A stretch of 63,026 nt of DNA, taken from contig NZ_FZNL01000025.1 in the NCBI RefSeq assembly GCF_900187965.1, positions 1 through 63,026 of the forward strand, given 5' to 3'. The translations under genes were made by a program, and so were the position numbers. The notes beneath the pieces were generated by a model, which did not search any database, was not told the DNA's origin, and saw nothing but the letters and a program-made list of their open reading frames with translations. Positions 41,993 through 51,637 of the stretch are shown here, piece after piece. How positions within the stretch are numbered: position 1 is the stretch's first letter; each line of letters begins with the position of its first letter. This stretch comes from Flavobacterium sp. ov086 (GTDB taxonomy: Bacteria; Bacteroidota; Bacteroidia; Flavobacteriales; Flavobacteriaceae).

Positions 41993-42736
41993 TTAATATT
42001 GATTTGGGGTATTTTCTCTATTTGCAATTGCTTTTGCAGCCGAAGTTCCGATGCGTTTAACTCCTAAACGAATCATTTCTATTGCATCTTCATACGATCT
42101 GACTCCTCCGGCAGCTTTTACCTGCAAAGGCGATGCATTTTCTAACATCATAATAATGGCTGGAATTGTCGCTCCGTTTGGAGCATCATCTTCAGTTTTA
42201 AAAAAACCTGTTGATGATTTTACAAAAATAGAGGAGTAATTCTCTTCTTTAAAGTTCGACATTACGACATTTTTTATCAACGCCGAAAGCTGAATAATTT
42301 CTTTATCTGTTAATGCAGCAACTTCAATAATCCATTTTACTGTTTTATTATTTGCTAAACCTATTTGAGTTCCAATTAAGATTTCTTCTTTCAGCAAAGC
42401 AATTTCACCTCTTTTAAAAGCTTCATAATTACAGACAAAATCTAAATCGTCTGCTCCGTTTTCAATTGCTTCATTTGCTTCTTTGATTTTAATCTCTATA
42501 CTTGATTTACCTTCGGGAAAATCAATAACGGTACCAACCAACAAAGTCGAATTAGCTTTCAAAATCATTTCTTTGGCTAAAGCAACAAACTCCGGCCGAA
42601 TCATAATTAGCTTAAAACCTTCCTGAATTGCTTCGGCAATTGTATTTTCTACCACAACTTTATTTTCCGCTTCTGTAAGTCTGGCTTGAGAAGCAGTTTT
42701 TAAATAAGTCGAATCCAAATATTGCTTAACATTCAT
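41993..42736 (-). CDS. deoC: Deoxyribose-phosphate aldolase
   Basis: 247 residues from the ATG at 42736 (MNVKQYLDSTYLKTASQ); 16 upstream in-frame residues are probably untranslated. Schiff-base Lys173 in SSIFVKSSTGF, plus the C-terminal KAAGGVRSYEDA and IGTSAAKAI phosphate-binding stretches. It splits 2-deoxyribose 5-phosphate into glyceraldehyde 3-phosphate and acetaldehyde during deoxynucleoside use. Its stop codon and the remB start are adjacent. Confidence 0.95.
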   Translation of the reverse strand: MNVKQYLDSTYLKTASQARLTEAENKVVVENTIAEAIQEGFKLIMIRPEFVALAKEMILKANSTLLVGTVIDFPEGKSSIEIKIKEANEAIENGADDLDFVCNYEAFKRGEIALLKEEILIGTQIGLANNKTVKWIIEVAALTDKEIIQLSALIKNVVMSNFKEENYSSIFVKSSTGFFKTEDDAPNGATIPAIIMMLENASPLQVKAAGGVRSYEDAIEMIRLGVKRIGTSAAKAIANRENTPNQY

Positions 42737-42824
42737 GATTTTGAAATTAAATTGAATCGGGACAAAAATACATTTTAAATTCAAAAAAAACTCTTAGTAA
42801 AGCCTGATTTTTAGACAATAAAAA

Positions 42825-42840
42825 ACCCACCGAAGTGGGT
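42825..42840 (-). terminator. Terminator after the VanZ-like gene
   Basis: ACCCAC, CGAA loop, GTGGGT, followed on the minus strand by TTTTTTATTG. It lies 10 bp past the stop of the gene at 42851 and separates it from deoC. Confidence 0.85.
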
Positions 42841-42850
42841 AGTTATATTC

Positions 42851-43234
42851 TTATATTTTATCGATTTGCTTCTTGAAGGCTATCGCAGTAAAAACTGCTA
42901 TTGTAGCACCAAGGGCATTTGCCAAAACATCTGTTACATCTGACGCTCTTGTTTTTGTAAGAACGCTTTGTAAAATTTCGATTGTAATTCCAAAAAAAAT
43001 CGAAAATATAAACGAAATCAAATATGCTTTATAATCATCTGCCTCTCTTCCTTTAAGCTCTTTCTTGAAAAATAAGATCCAGGAAATTGTAAATCCGAAA
43101 TGAAAACAAAAATGAACGATTTTATCAATACTGGGGAAATTAATTATAGGAATCTTACTTGAATCTACAAGACAGAAATAAGCAATAATTCCTGAACAAA
43201 TTATTGCCCAGATTAATAGTAATTGTTTAGGCAC
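42851..43234 (-). CDS. VanZ-family membrane protein
   Basis: 127 residues with four membrane helices (about 4-22, 38-58, 68-90, 101-120). The VanZ signature is visible as KIVHFCFHFGFTISWILFFK, then SFIFSIFFGITIEILQSVLT and TKTRASDVTDVLANALGAT. Distant homologues confer low-level teicoplanin resistance, but most chromosomal members have unknown function. It overlaps the end of gcvH by 8 bp. Confidence 0.9.
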   Translation of the reverse strand: MPKQLLLIWAIICSGIIAYFCLVDSSKIPIINFPSIDKIVHFCFHFGFTISWILFFKKELKGREADDYKAYLISFIFSIFFGITIEILQSVLTKTRASDVTDVLANALGATIAVFTAIAFKKQIDKI

Positions 43235-43607
43235 CGATTAATTCTGTATACGCTTCTGCAGACAATAAACCTTCTACTTCTGAAGCATTAGCAATTTTTA
43301 TTTTAATCATCCATCCAGCTCCATAAGGATCAGAATTTACAGTTTCAGGAGCACTTTCTAAGCTTTCATTAAAAGCAATAATTTCTCCTGTTAAAGGTAA
43401 AAACAAATCAGAAACTGTTTTTACAGCTTCAACTGTTCCAAAAACCTCATCTTTATCAAGTGTTTGATCTAAAGTTTCTACTTCAACGTACACGATATCC
43501 CCTAACTCTTTTTGTGCAAAATGAGTAATTCCTACAGTTGCAACATCTCCTTCGATGCTAACCCATTCGTGATCTTTTGTGTACTTTAAATTTGCTGGTA
43601 TGCTCAT
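43227..43607 (-). CDS. gcvH: Glycine cleavage system H protein
   Basis: 126 residues, full length. The lipoyl-carrying Lys63 sits in VFGTVEAVKTVSDLFLP. The N-terminal LKYTKDHEWV and C-terminal DPYGAGWMIKI are typical. It shuttles the methylamine group between the P, T and L proteins. The other gcv genes are not in the window. It lies 85 bp after sprA with a candidate promoter between. Confidence 0.96.
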   Translation of the reverse strand: MSIPANLKYTKDHEWVSIEGDVATVGITHFAQKELGDIVYVEVETLDQTLDKDEVFGTVEAVKTVSDLFLPLTGEIIAFNESLESAPETVNSDPYGAGWMIKIKIANASEVEGLLSAEAYTELIGA

Positions 43608-43648
43608 AATTGTGTTGTTTGAAAATTGATAATTTAGTAATTAAGCCA

Positions 43649-43656
43649 CAAATGTA
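43649..43656 (-). promoter_or_regulatory. Candidate -7 box of gcvH
   Basis: TACATTTG on the minus strand, followed by TGG, about 41 bp before the gcvH start and just past the sprA stop. The -33 box is unclear. Confidence 0.45.
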
Positions 43657-43692
43657 ATAATCTTCTAAGAAATCCGGTTTAGAAACTAAAAA

Positions 43693-46600
43693 TTAATTTC
43701 CGAAATTATACCTAAGTGTGAATCCTGATCTAATATTTGTTAATGGGAATGATGTTGAGATTACTGCTTTAGAGAATGAATGATCATAATAGAAAATTGC
43801 TGTAAGGTTTTTACTAAACGCATAATCTGCCGTCATTTTTAAAGACCAAATATTCTGACCTGCTGCCAATTGGTTATTATCATAATCTAAATAACGAACC
43901 AATGTTTGATTATTTCTAAAAGAAAAATCAGCTTTTATATTGATGTCACTTTTGATAATTCCGGTTGGACTGTCTGCTAATCTTGACGAGAAAATAACAT
44001 CTTTAAAACGATACCCCATTCCTACAACATACTCAATTCCTTTTACTTCTGTCAATAAATTATTATCAAAACTCATAGACAATGCCCTGTCTTTCTTAAT
44101 TTCGGTAAGAATACGCAAAGAACTCTTCAGCTCAAAATCAACTCTGATAAGCGGACTAAACTGCTCTACTAAATTGACATTTGACATAATAGTCTTATTG
44201 AAGAAATTTGTATTTATATCCTGACCATTTGGATTTTCTGCATAATCAAAATTAGATCTAAACTGATTTATGGTATAAGAAGCTCTATAATTATTTTGCA
44301 ATGAGAATCGCTTGAATTTATCTTTGAAAAACTTATAACGCATTAAACCATTGTACTTAATACTCCAGTTTGGAATAGGGAAATTTCTAAATATTCCCGT
44401 TGATACATTCGATGCATCGCTTCCTGTATAAGCCGCTAAAAAGGATGGCAGTAAGACAGCCTGATTACTCTTACCATATCCAACTGGATATCCATCATTT
44501 GACATTATTTGCTTTCTTTGAGTATTATTAGGGTTTGCCAAATTTTCGATTGGTTGAGAACTATCTTCTGGCGGAAGCGTTGAGGCATCATATCTTGGAA
44601 TTACATCTCCATATCTATCCTCCGCCAAACGGTTTGCGATAATTAAACGATTGTTTCTAAAATCATCAAATGCTGCTGATTGTGTTTCATCACTCTTAGA
44701 GAAAGCTGTTTTTATCAACACTGTCGAAATAGAAAACATTCCGTAAGTATATGGCGACAAAGGCATATATCTATTATCAGTAGGATCCACACTAAATTGC
44801 TCAGATGTATTTTCAGAATAAGCACGATCCATTGCCAAATCAATTTTTAAATCTGGTAATAAATCAATGTTTGCTGTTATCTTCAAAAGTTTATTCGTTA
44901 CCTGCGTAAAACTTTGGTTGAAATCCTGATAATCAGTCAACCATCCGTTTTTCGCTGCTTCGTAACGTACATCATCCTGACTACCAAAAACAAAACCTAA
45001 TGTAGGTCTTGAGGTTCCAAAAAACCCTACACTTGGTGTATATCCCGGTAAAACAGTTCCGCTATTTTTGGTATAATTTACCTGAATATTTTTCACACTG
45101 GTCAAGACTCCAATCAAACCATCATAAAACGGGCTGTTGCTTACAACAGGTTTTGCTGTATTTACAATTTTTTCTCCCGGTTTTGGTGGTGCCGCTGTCT
45201 TGGCTTTTGCTCCGGATTTAGTTTTAGCTCCTGGTGTCAAACCTAAATACTTATACAACATATTCATATTAAAAGTTGTAGTCAATGTATTAGAATTTGC
45301 ATTCTGAATCGTATTCCCCAGATCATATGTTGTAAATGATCCATCTGCATTTTCTACCTGATGCTCAGAAAAAGCTGTCGAAGAGCGCTGCCAGTTATAA
45401 TCGGCAGTATATGAATAACTCGCTTTTACAAAACTAAAAACGGGTATTTTATTAATTGGTATTTCATAATTCAGTACTAATTGCTGAACGTGCTGATTTG
45501 GCGTTCCAATATCCAAATAATCATCCCAAATATTAAAATCCTGTTTAGGCGTATTATCATCATTCAAGAAATTTCTAACAATATTATTTGATGCAGCCGT
45601 ATAATTTAATTTTAATGATTTTGTCAAATTGAAACCAAACCCATATTGATAATTAAATGCAAAATTTCTTCTATAAAGTGGGGAAACTGGAATCCCTTGT
45701 GTTTCAACATCTCTAAACTGCTGACGATTGCTTTGTCTTAAAATATTAGTATTAAATGTGATATTAGACGGTAAATAATTAAAATTAAAATCACTTAAAA
45801 CTTTCCAATATTCACTTGTTTTCATGAATTTGGTTGTTTTAAACGGAACAACTTCTTTTGGCTGAAAAGTATAAGCATAATTTACAGCTGTATTAGATTG
45901 TTGGTCCTGATAAGATTCTACTTCATAATCATGACGGTTAACCTCATTATAGGATTGTGAGAAAGTTAAATTCTCAACATCATAAATGTGTGGTTTTTGC
46001 TCAGGAGCTCTGTCCTTTTTCACTCCAATAAAATTAATACTTCTTCGTTTTGTATAATCAACAGCACGAGTTCTAATATTATCTTTTTGAGCAGGATCTG
46101 TAGTTTCTCTAATCAGCTGATCTAGTTTTATATCCTGATTAAAAGGATCATACTCAGGTGTAATTACTTCTTCTCCAATTGCATAGTTAAACGGTAAATT
46201 GATTCCCCATTTACGTGGCAATAACTGACCTAGATTTAGATTAGTAACAATATTATATTGCTGAATATCTTCACGGCTTCGTTCATTAGCTCCTTGCTCT
46301 AAAGATCCAAAACCAATTGTACTCTTTTTACCTGTTGCAGAAACGGTAGCAAAATCAGCCATGTTGGTGTCAATATTTAATATCGCTGCCATACCGCCTT
46401 TATTCTCTAAATCGGCCAGACGAAGCTCATTAAACCATACTTCCCCTTTAAGATCTTTATGGACTGCCTTACTTTTTACTCCGACCATTAAGTTTCGAAC
46501 TAAACCAAAGTTAGGATTTCCCTTTATACCCAGGGTCAATCTGCTATCTCCATCCCCGCCTTGAGCATCCGGATCATTATCAGGATAATAAATACCGTTA

Positions 46601-49600
46601 ATATCTCTTTTAGGAGAATTAGGATCAAGACTCATGGCCTTAATTTTCATCCTTGTCAATAATTCTAGTGCCAGATCGATATTATTCTCTTCCATCCAAA
46701 CTAAATCAGGACTTATGGTACAGGAGCCACCTGTTCTGGTTACTTTTAATGGAATTTCGACCTGATAGAAGTTTTGTGTAAAGTCATTTCCAAAACGAAT
46801 AAATCCAACCAATTCATCATCTTGCAACGTTGCCTCGCTTGGTAAAGATTCCGCGTGCAAAAACATTTTCAGTTTTTTGTATTGACGCATGTCTACGCTT
46901 ACATTTTTAAATACAGCTCTTGAATCTAAAGGCTGCAAACCTGATCCTCCAACTCTTAATGCTAACGCTTGCTCGTTTTGATTGATGATTGTATTATTAT
47001 TGTACAATTGCTCTCTTTGTACTCCAGGTGGAACTACATAGTTTACCGGACATTTTGTACTGTTTTCCTGAATATTTACTGCAGAAACATCAAATTCAGT
47101 TCCGTCATTAGTTGGGTCTGTATCATTTGCATCCAAAGTCCCTGTATATCTTCTCCATTCTCCCCTAACTAAGTCTAAAGCTCCAAAACGCACAGTCATC
47201 TGATTGCTAAAACCAGTCATAAACATACGCATAAAACGAATAGATCTAAAGTCTGTAATATTACCAATAGTGTGTTGAGGCTGAGAAACAGGAATCTTAA
47301 ACTGAATCCATCTTGCAGATGTTGTTCCTCCGTTTGGCAATTCAACAGGACCAACATCTCCCGGCTCACGAATATCCGTAATAAAGTTTTGCCCTATCTG
47401 CATTCCAGGCTTAATGTCGATACTATATTCGTAATAAGCGTTTATAGTACTCATTGTATTATCACGATTAATATCCTCGACATCCGGCAATGTTGTAGAG
47501 CCACGATTAGGATCGTCTATACTTACAGCCGAGTTTCCCTCTACTCCGTTGTATTTTTTATACCGATCAAGAACTCCACCGGTTGTATTTAAATAATAAG
47601 TATAGTTATCTGCCGCAGGATCCTCATCACCTGCATAATTTGTATAAATCGAACCTTCTCTTGAATCTGGCAAACCGTCTAAACCAACATCCTGATTTCT
47701 ACGATTATCTGCATTGGTATCGAATGCGTAAATTAAAGATTGTGATGCCGGAACATCTCCCCAAATTGGCTGTGGATTTACCATTATCTGACCAGGGCCT
47801 AATCCGTTTTCATATTGTTTTCTTCCGTCTTTTAAAACGTCTTCTGAAACTTCCCCTAAATTGAAATAAATCTTTCCTGTATTGTTCGTTGGCGCTTCTC
47901 CATTTCCCACATATGGATCAAGTACCCAAAACTGAATATATTCAACATTTCCCTGCTCAAAATTTGTAGAATTTAAAGCACGCATAATTCCCCCAAAATT
48001 TGAAGATGCAGGATCTGAATTAAAACTTGGATTGTTATTATATGGACCTCTTTCTGATGGATAATAACTTAAATCGAGTGTATTGATAACCTGAATTTGT
48101 CCCTGAGCAATATCTGTATTTGGATATAATTCACGGCTATAAATTCTTCTGGTTGTATTTAATGATAAATCATCATTTGAAATACCCGATGGTTTTGAAG
48201 TATAAAATATAGGATCAATGGTATACCAAGCTAATTTTGCTCTTTTATAACCATATCTTAAATCTTCAAAATTAGCATTAAAAGTTGCATCACCATCGTT
48301 GGTAATAAATGGCGTTGAAGCTAAGCTCCATGCATATGCTGAACGCATGTCTATTGTAGATTGCGATCCTTCAAAATCGTCTACATAAATTGTTGCTTCT
48401 CCTTCAAAATCACTTGCTTTTGGAGCGTCTGGTCTTAAGAAAGCAACCTCTCCACGAATCGAAAGATTCGACGGAATATCAGTGTCAATATTTGGTAATT
48501 TGTTTACTAATCTGGTGAAGAAAGGAACTTCTGTTGAATAGTTTCCGTTAAAACCAAAAATAGTATTATTTACAGATTCCTGCCCATAACTCGATTTTTG
48601 AGTAAATGGTCTTTCTGTCATTTTTAGATAAGTTCCTCCAACAACAAAATTATCCGAAATTTTATGCTCGATATTGAATCCCATAAATCTTCGGGTTTGC
48701 TGCCCAAAAATTGAATTGTTTTCCAACGAAACCTCAATTGGTGTATTTGAAGCCTGAAGTGAAGGATCTAAAATTTGCACTCTTCCTAATTGATAGTCGA
48801 CACTATAATCTATTCCTTCTACCAACCTTCTCCCTGCGGCCATTACCACAACTGAACCTTGCGGTACGTTGAATGCTCCAATTGGAATCCCGTTGCTTCC
48901 GGATGATTTATATTTTCCTCTTAATAAGAATTTATTTTTATCACTGTCTTGTAGTGCTCCGGACTGTGTGTTTCGATACATGTTTCTAAACACGTATTTC
49001 TGTTGATTGACATTGTAAGTACTTGGATCATTGTAATTTTCTCCTGTGCCTGAATTTTGTAATTTTTTAAACAAAAGCTCTCCAAAAGGCTCTTTTGTAG
49101 TAAAAATAATTCGGCCATTTTGAACGTCTACTGTCACTCCCGGAATGTAATCGAAGAAACCATCTCCTCCCGTTTGCGGATCGTTATTATAATTTAATCG
49201 GTCCAGATTAAAGACATTTAATAATGGTGTCTGATCAACCTTATTACCCGGTGTTGGGTTTAGAGGAAAAGTACTTCCTTGTACCGGTGTAATATAATTT
49301 ATAGGAGACGGATCTGTATAAAGAATATTTAATCTAAAATCGTCTTGCTTAATTTGATAAGCCTGAGGAATTTGATAAACGTTTTTCATCATCAGGTTCC
49401 AAACTGGATTTTGCACGTTTGTCAAACTGCTTTTAAGCATTTTTAGAATTAAACTTTGGGTAATAATAGCCTGATTTTGAGTATTGTTTCCAGTAACTAT
49501 TGTACCATCAACTCCATCACTACCAAACTCTCCCACCTGATACACTGTGCCCCCCATAGTATACTCGTAAGCAACAGCCAAAATCTCATCATTTGCCAGA

Positions 49601-50952
49601 CGTTGCTGTAAAGAGATATATCCTAATTGCGGATTGAATGTAAACTCGTTTGCATTTAATTTTCTGGCATTTTCTAATACCGAGTAATCTGTACCTTCAC
49701 TTACGTTTGCATTATTGAATCCTGATTTTGCCGTAACAATTTCTCTAATATTTGAATTTAAAAACGAACCCGGCTGACCAATAGCTGCAGGATCATATTT
49801 ATTATTCTCGTTCTCTGCCGGTGAATCAGGGCCATTGTTGAAAAATCCGGTTGTTGGAGTTACAACCACAACCTGATTATCAGGAATTCCAGTTGCTTGT
49901 GATTCTCCTAAATCCTGAAGTGCAATAACGTTACGTAAATTATTCCCTGTTGTGTTTACTCTGTTTTGTTTATTGGTTACCCAAACCTCAATTCTGGTTA
50001 CCTGCACACGGCTTTCAATAAATGGATATCCTACTAGAGAAGCATCATATTTATTTCTAAAATATTGTGACAGGAAGAAGTGTCTGTCATTATCATAGTC
50101 CAAAGCATACAAATCAAAATTTTGAACTGTCCCGCCACCTTCTGCAACTATACTCTTTGTTTGTGACTTTTGTTCTGAGAAAACTCCGGTTACTGTTGTT
50201 TTACCAAATTGCAGCTGTGTTTTGACCCCAAACAAACTTTGAGCTCCACGAATAAGCGTGCTGTTTAATGGCATACTAACGTTACCAACCTCTACTTTTT
50301 GAATAATATCATCTTCAGAAGGGGAATACGCTAATTTAAATAAGTTTTGAAATGCAAATGTAGATTGCGTATCATAATTGGCATTAACGTCTAATCTGGT
50401 TCCTACTTTCCCCATTAAACTCATGCTGATTCTCTGATCAAAATCAAAAGTAAAACTTGATCTGTTTCTAGGTGAGAATGAAGGATTGTCTTGCTTAGTA
50501 TATCTAATACCCAAATCCATTTCAACTGATCCTGTAGGCTTTACGTCAATTGTATTACTTCCAAAAATGCTTTCGAAAAGACTCGAATTGATATAATACC
50601 TCGGTAATAAATTCTTTTTATCAGCTTCGCTGCCCACTTTTTTACCATCAATAGCATCTAATTTCTTTTTGAAATAATCTCTTCTGGATTCTTTCAAAAC
50701 TAAATCTTCATATTCTTTAGGCGTTAAAATAATTGGGTAATTGATAGAAATACCATCAACCGAATTGGTATAAACATATCGATCCATAACCGGATCATAT
50801 TTATAAGCAGAAAGTATACTTGGTGGATCTTCAAGTTCTACTTTACCTACAGAAAATTGCGTCTTTGTTGTATCTTGTATTGGTTTATTTACTTGCGCAC
50901 GCAAAACATTACCGCAAAATAAAACCAGCAAAAAAATACAAATTTTACGCAT
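43693..50952 (-). CDS. sprA: SprA, T9SS outer-membrane translocon and gliding protein
   Basis: 2419 residues. Signal peptide MRKICIFLLVLFCGNVLRAQ, then a protein almost wholly of barrel strands and large periplasmic/plug inserts. Recognisable stretches include SMSLMGKVGTRLDVNANYDT (about 180), ATIYVDDFEGSQSTIDMRSA (about 865), and the C-terminal strand NIRSGFTLRYNFGN. SprA (Sov in Porphyromonas) forms the giant 36-strand pore through which T9SS cargo crosses the outer membrane, and is needed for gliding. Length and position between ruvA and gcvH fit the F. johnsoniae gene. An Ala/Lys/Pro-rich spacer near residue 1910 (TPGAKTKSGAKAKTAAPPKP) stands out. Confidence 0.96.
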   Translation of the reverse strand: MRKICIFLLVLFCGNVLRAQVNKPIQDTTKTQFSVGKVELEDPPSILSAYKYDPVMDRYVYTNSVDGISINYPIILTPKEYEDLVLKESRRDYFKKKLDAIDGKKVGSEADKKNLLPRYYINSSLFESIFGSNTIDVKPTGSVEMDLGIRYTKQDNPSFSPRNRSSFTFDFDQRISMSLMGKVGTRLDVNANYDTQSTFAFQNLFKLAYSPSEDDIIQKVEVGNVSMPLNSTLIRGAQSLFGVKTQLQFGKTTVTGVFSEQKSQTKSIVAEGGGTVQNFDLYALDYDNDRHFFLSQYFRNKYDASLVGYPFIESRVQVTRIEVWVTNKQNRVNTTGNNLRNVIALQDLGESQATGIPDNQVVVVTPTTGFFNNGPDSPAENENNKYDPAAIGQPGSFLNSNIREIVTAKSGFNNANVSEGTDYSVLENARKLNANEFTFNPQLGYISLQQRLANDEILAVAYEYTMGGTVYQVGEFGSDGVDGTIVTGNNTQNQAIITQSLILKMLKSSLTNVQNPVWNLMMKNVYQIPQAYQIKQDDFRLNILYTDPSPINYITPVQGSTFPLNPTPGNKVDQTPLLNVFNLDRLNYNNDPQTGGDGFFDYIPGVTVDVQNGRIIFTTKEPFGELLFKKLQNSGTGENYNDPSTYNVNQQKYVFRNMYRNTQSGALQDSDKNKFLLRGKYKSSGSNGIPIGAFNVPQGSVVVMAAGRRLVEGIDYSVDYQLGRVQILDPSLQASNTPIEVSLENNSIFGQQTRRFMGFNIEHKISDNFVVGGTYLKMTERPFTQKSSYGQESVNNTIFGFNGNYSTEVPFFTRLVNKLPNIDTDIPSNLSIRGEVAFLRPDAPKASDFEGEATIYVDDFEGSQSTIDMRSAYAWSLASTPFITNDGDATFNANFEDLRYGYKRAKLAWYTIDPIFYTSKPSGISNDDLSLNTTRRIYSRELYPNTDIAQGQIQVINTLDLSYYPSERGPYNNNPSFNSDPASSNFGGIMRALNSTNFEQGNVEYIQFWVLDPYVGNGEAPTNNTGKIYFNLGEVSEDVLKDGRKQYENGLGPGQIMVNPQPIWGDVPASQSLIYAFDTNADNRRNQDVGLDGLPDSREGSIYTNYAGDEDPAADNYTYYLNTTGGVLDRYKKYNGVEGNSAVSIDDPNRGSTTLPDVEDINRDNTMSTINAYYEYSIDIKPGMQIGQNFITDIREPGDVGPVELPNGGTTSARWIQFKIPVSQPQHTIGNITDFRSIRFMRMFMTGFSNQMTVRFGALDLVRGEWRRYTGTLDANDTDPTNDGTEFDVSAVNIQENSTKCPVNYVVPPGVQREQLYNNNTIINQNEQALALRVGGSGLQPLDSRAVFKNVSVDMRQYKKLKMFLHAESLPSEATLQDDELVGFIRFGNDFTQNFYQVEIPLKVTRTGGSCTISPDLVWMEENNIDLALELLTRMKIKAMSLDPNSPKRDINGIYYPDNDPDAQGGDGDSRLTLGIKGNPNFGLVRNLMVGVKSKAVHKDLKGEVWFNELRLADLENKGGMAAILNIDTNMADFATVSATGKKSTIGFGSLEQGANERSREDIQQYNIVTNLNLGQLLPRKWGINLPFNYAIGEEVITPEYDPFNQDIKLDQLIRETTDPAQKDNIRTRAVDYTKRRSINFIGVKKDRAPEQKPHIYDVENLTFSQSYNEVNRHDYEVESYQDQQSNTAVNYAYTFQPKEVVPFKTTKFMKTSEYWKVLSDFNFNYLPSNITFNTNILRQSNRQQFRDVETQGIPVSPLYRRNFAFNYQYGFGFNLTKSLKLNYTAASNNIVRNFLNDDNTPKQDFNIWDDYLDIGTPNQHVQQLVLNYEIPINKIPVFSFVKASYSYTADYNWQRSSTAFSEHQVENADGSFTTYDLGNTIQNANSNTLTTTFNMNMLYKYLGLTPGAKTKSGAKAKTAAPPKPGEKIVNTAKPVVSNSPFYDGLIGVLTSVKNIQVNYTKNSGTVLPGYTPSVGFFGTSRPTLGFVFGSQDDVRYEAAKNGWLTDYQDFNQSFTQVTNKLLKITANIDLLPDLKIDLAMDRAYSENTSEQFSVDPTDNRYMPLSPYTYGMFSISTVLIKTAFSKSDETQSAAFDDFRNNRLIIANRLAEDRYGDVIPRYDASTLPPEDSSQPIENLANPNNTQRKQIMSNDGYPVGYGKSNQAVLLPSFLAAYTGSDASNVSTGIFRNFPIPNWSIKYNGLMRYKFFKDKFKRFSLQNNYRASYTINQFRSNFDYAENPNGQDINTNFFNKTIMSNVNLVEQFSPLIRVDFELKSSLRILTEIKKDRALSMSFDNNLLTEVKGIEYVVGMGYRFKDVIFSSRLADSPTGIIKSDINIKADFSFRNNQTLVRYLDYDNNQLAAGQNIWSLKMTADYAFSKNLTAIFYYDHSFSKAVISTSFPLTNIRSGFTLRYNFGN

Positions 50953-50976
50953 ATCAATCCTTTATTTAAAATGAGT

Positions 50977-51558
50977 TTATAAGCTTTTTAAAGCTTTTTT
51001 GATGATTGTTTCAACAGTAGCTTCCGGATCTTCTTTTACGATCTTTTCGACTACTTTTTCAGAAGTTTTTCTAACAAATCCTAAAACTTCCAATGCAGAT
51101 AACGCTTCATCTCTATTTGTATTGTTTTGTACTACAGAAACTTCATCTAAATCGTACAACTTTAACACTTTTTCTTTTAAATCAAGTATAACTCTTTGTG
51201 CAGTTTTGTTCCCAATTCCTTTAATAGACTGTATAATTCCCACATCGCCAGAGGCAATAGCGTTTATTATTTGTCTGGGTTCTATAGAAGACAACATTGT
51301 TCTTGCAATATTTGCCCCAATACCGGAAACAGACAACAACATTCTAAAAATTTCCCGCTCTGATTTCTCTGCAAAACCAAATAAAGTATGCGCATCTTCT
51401 TTGATTTGAAGATGCGTATACAATTTTATATTCTCTGCATTAGGAATTAACGAGAAGGTATGTAAGGATATATGAACCTGATATCCAACACCACCACAAT
51501 CAATTACGACATCTGTAGGGTTTTTCTCGACTAGCCTGCCTTGCAAATGTGCTATCAT
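50977..51558 (-). CDS. ruvA: Holliday junction branch migration protein RuvA
   Basis: 193 residues. OB-fold domain (1-65, MIAHLQGRLVEKNPTDVVID), helix-hairpin-helix domain (about 70-130, SGIGANIARTMLSSIEPRQI and IKGIGNKTAQRVILDLKEKV) and the small C-terminal RuvB-binding domain (about 147-193). It recognises four-way junctions and recruits RuvB. It precedes sprA by 24 bp, so the two may be cotranscribed. Confidence 0.96.
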   Translation of the reverse strand: MIAHLQGRLVEKNPTDVVIDCGGVGYQVHISLHTFSLIPNAENIKLYTHLQIKEDAHTLFGFAEKSEREIFRMLLSVSGIGANIARTMLSSIEPRQIINAIASGDVGIIQSIKGIGNKTAQRVILDLKEKVLKLYDLDEVSVVQNNTNRDEALSALEVLGFVRKTSEKVVEKIVKEDPEATVETIIKKALKSL

Positions 51559-51637
51559 AGTATAATTTATATAGGGTCAAATATAATAAAAATGCAATAA
51601 AAATACGACAATATTACTTCGACCCTTATTATTTCTA

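Noticed and set aside
46361..47864. Several plus-strand frames of 60-106 codons within sprA
   Set aside because: They are antisense to sprA, whose minus-strand frame is clearly the coding one. None has a signal or domain.
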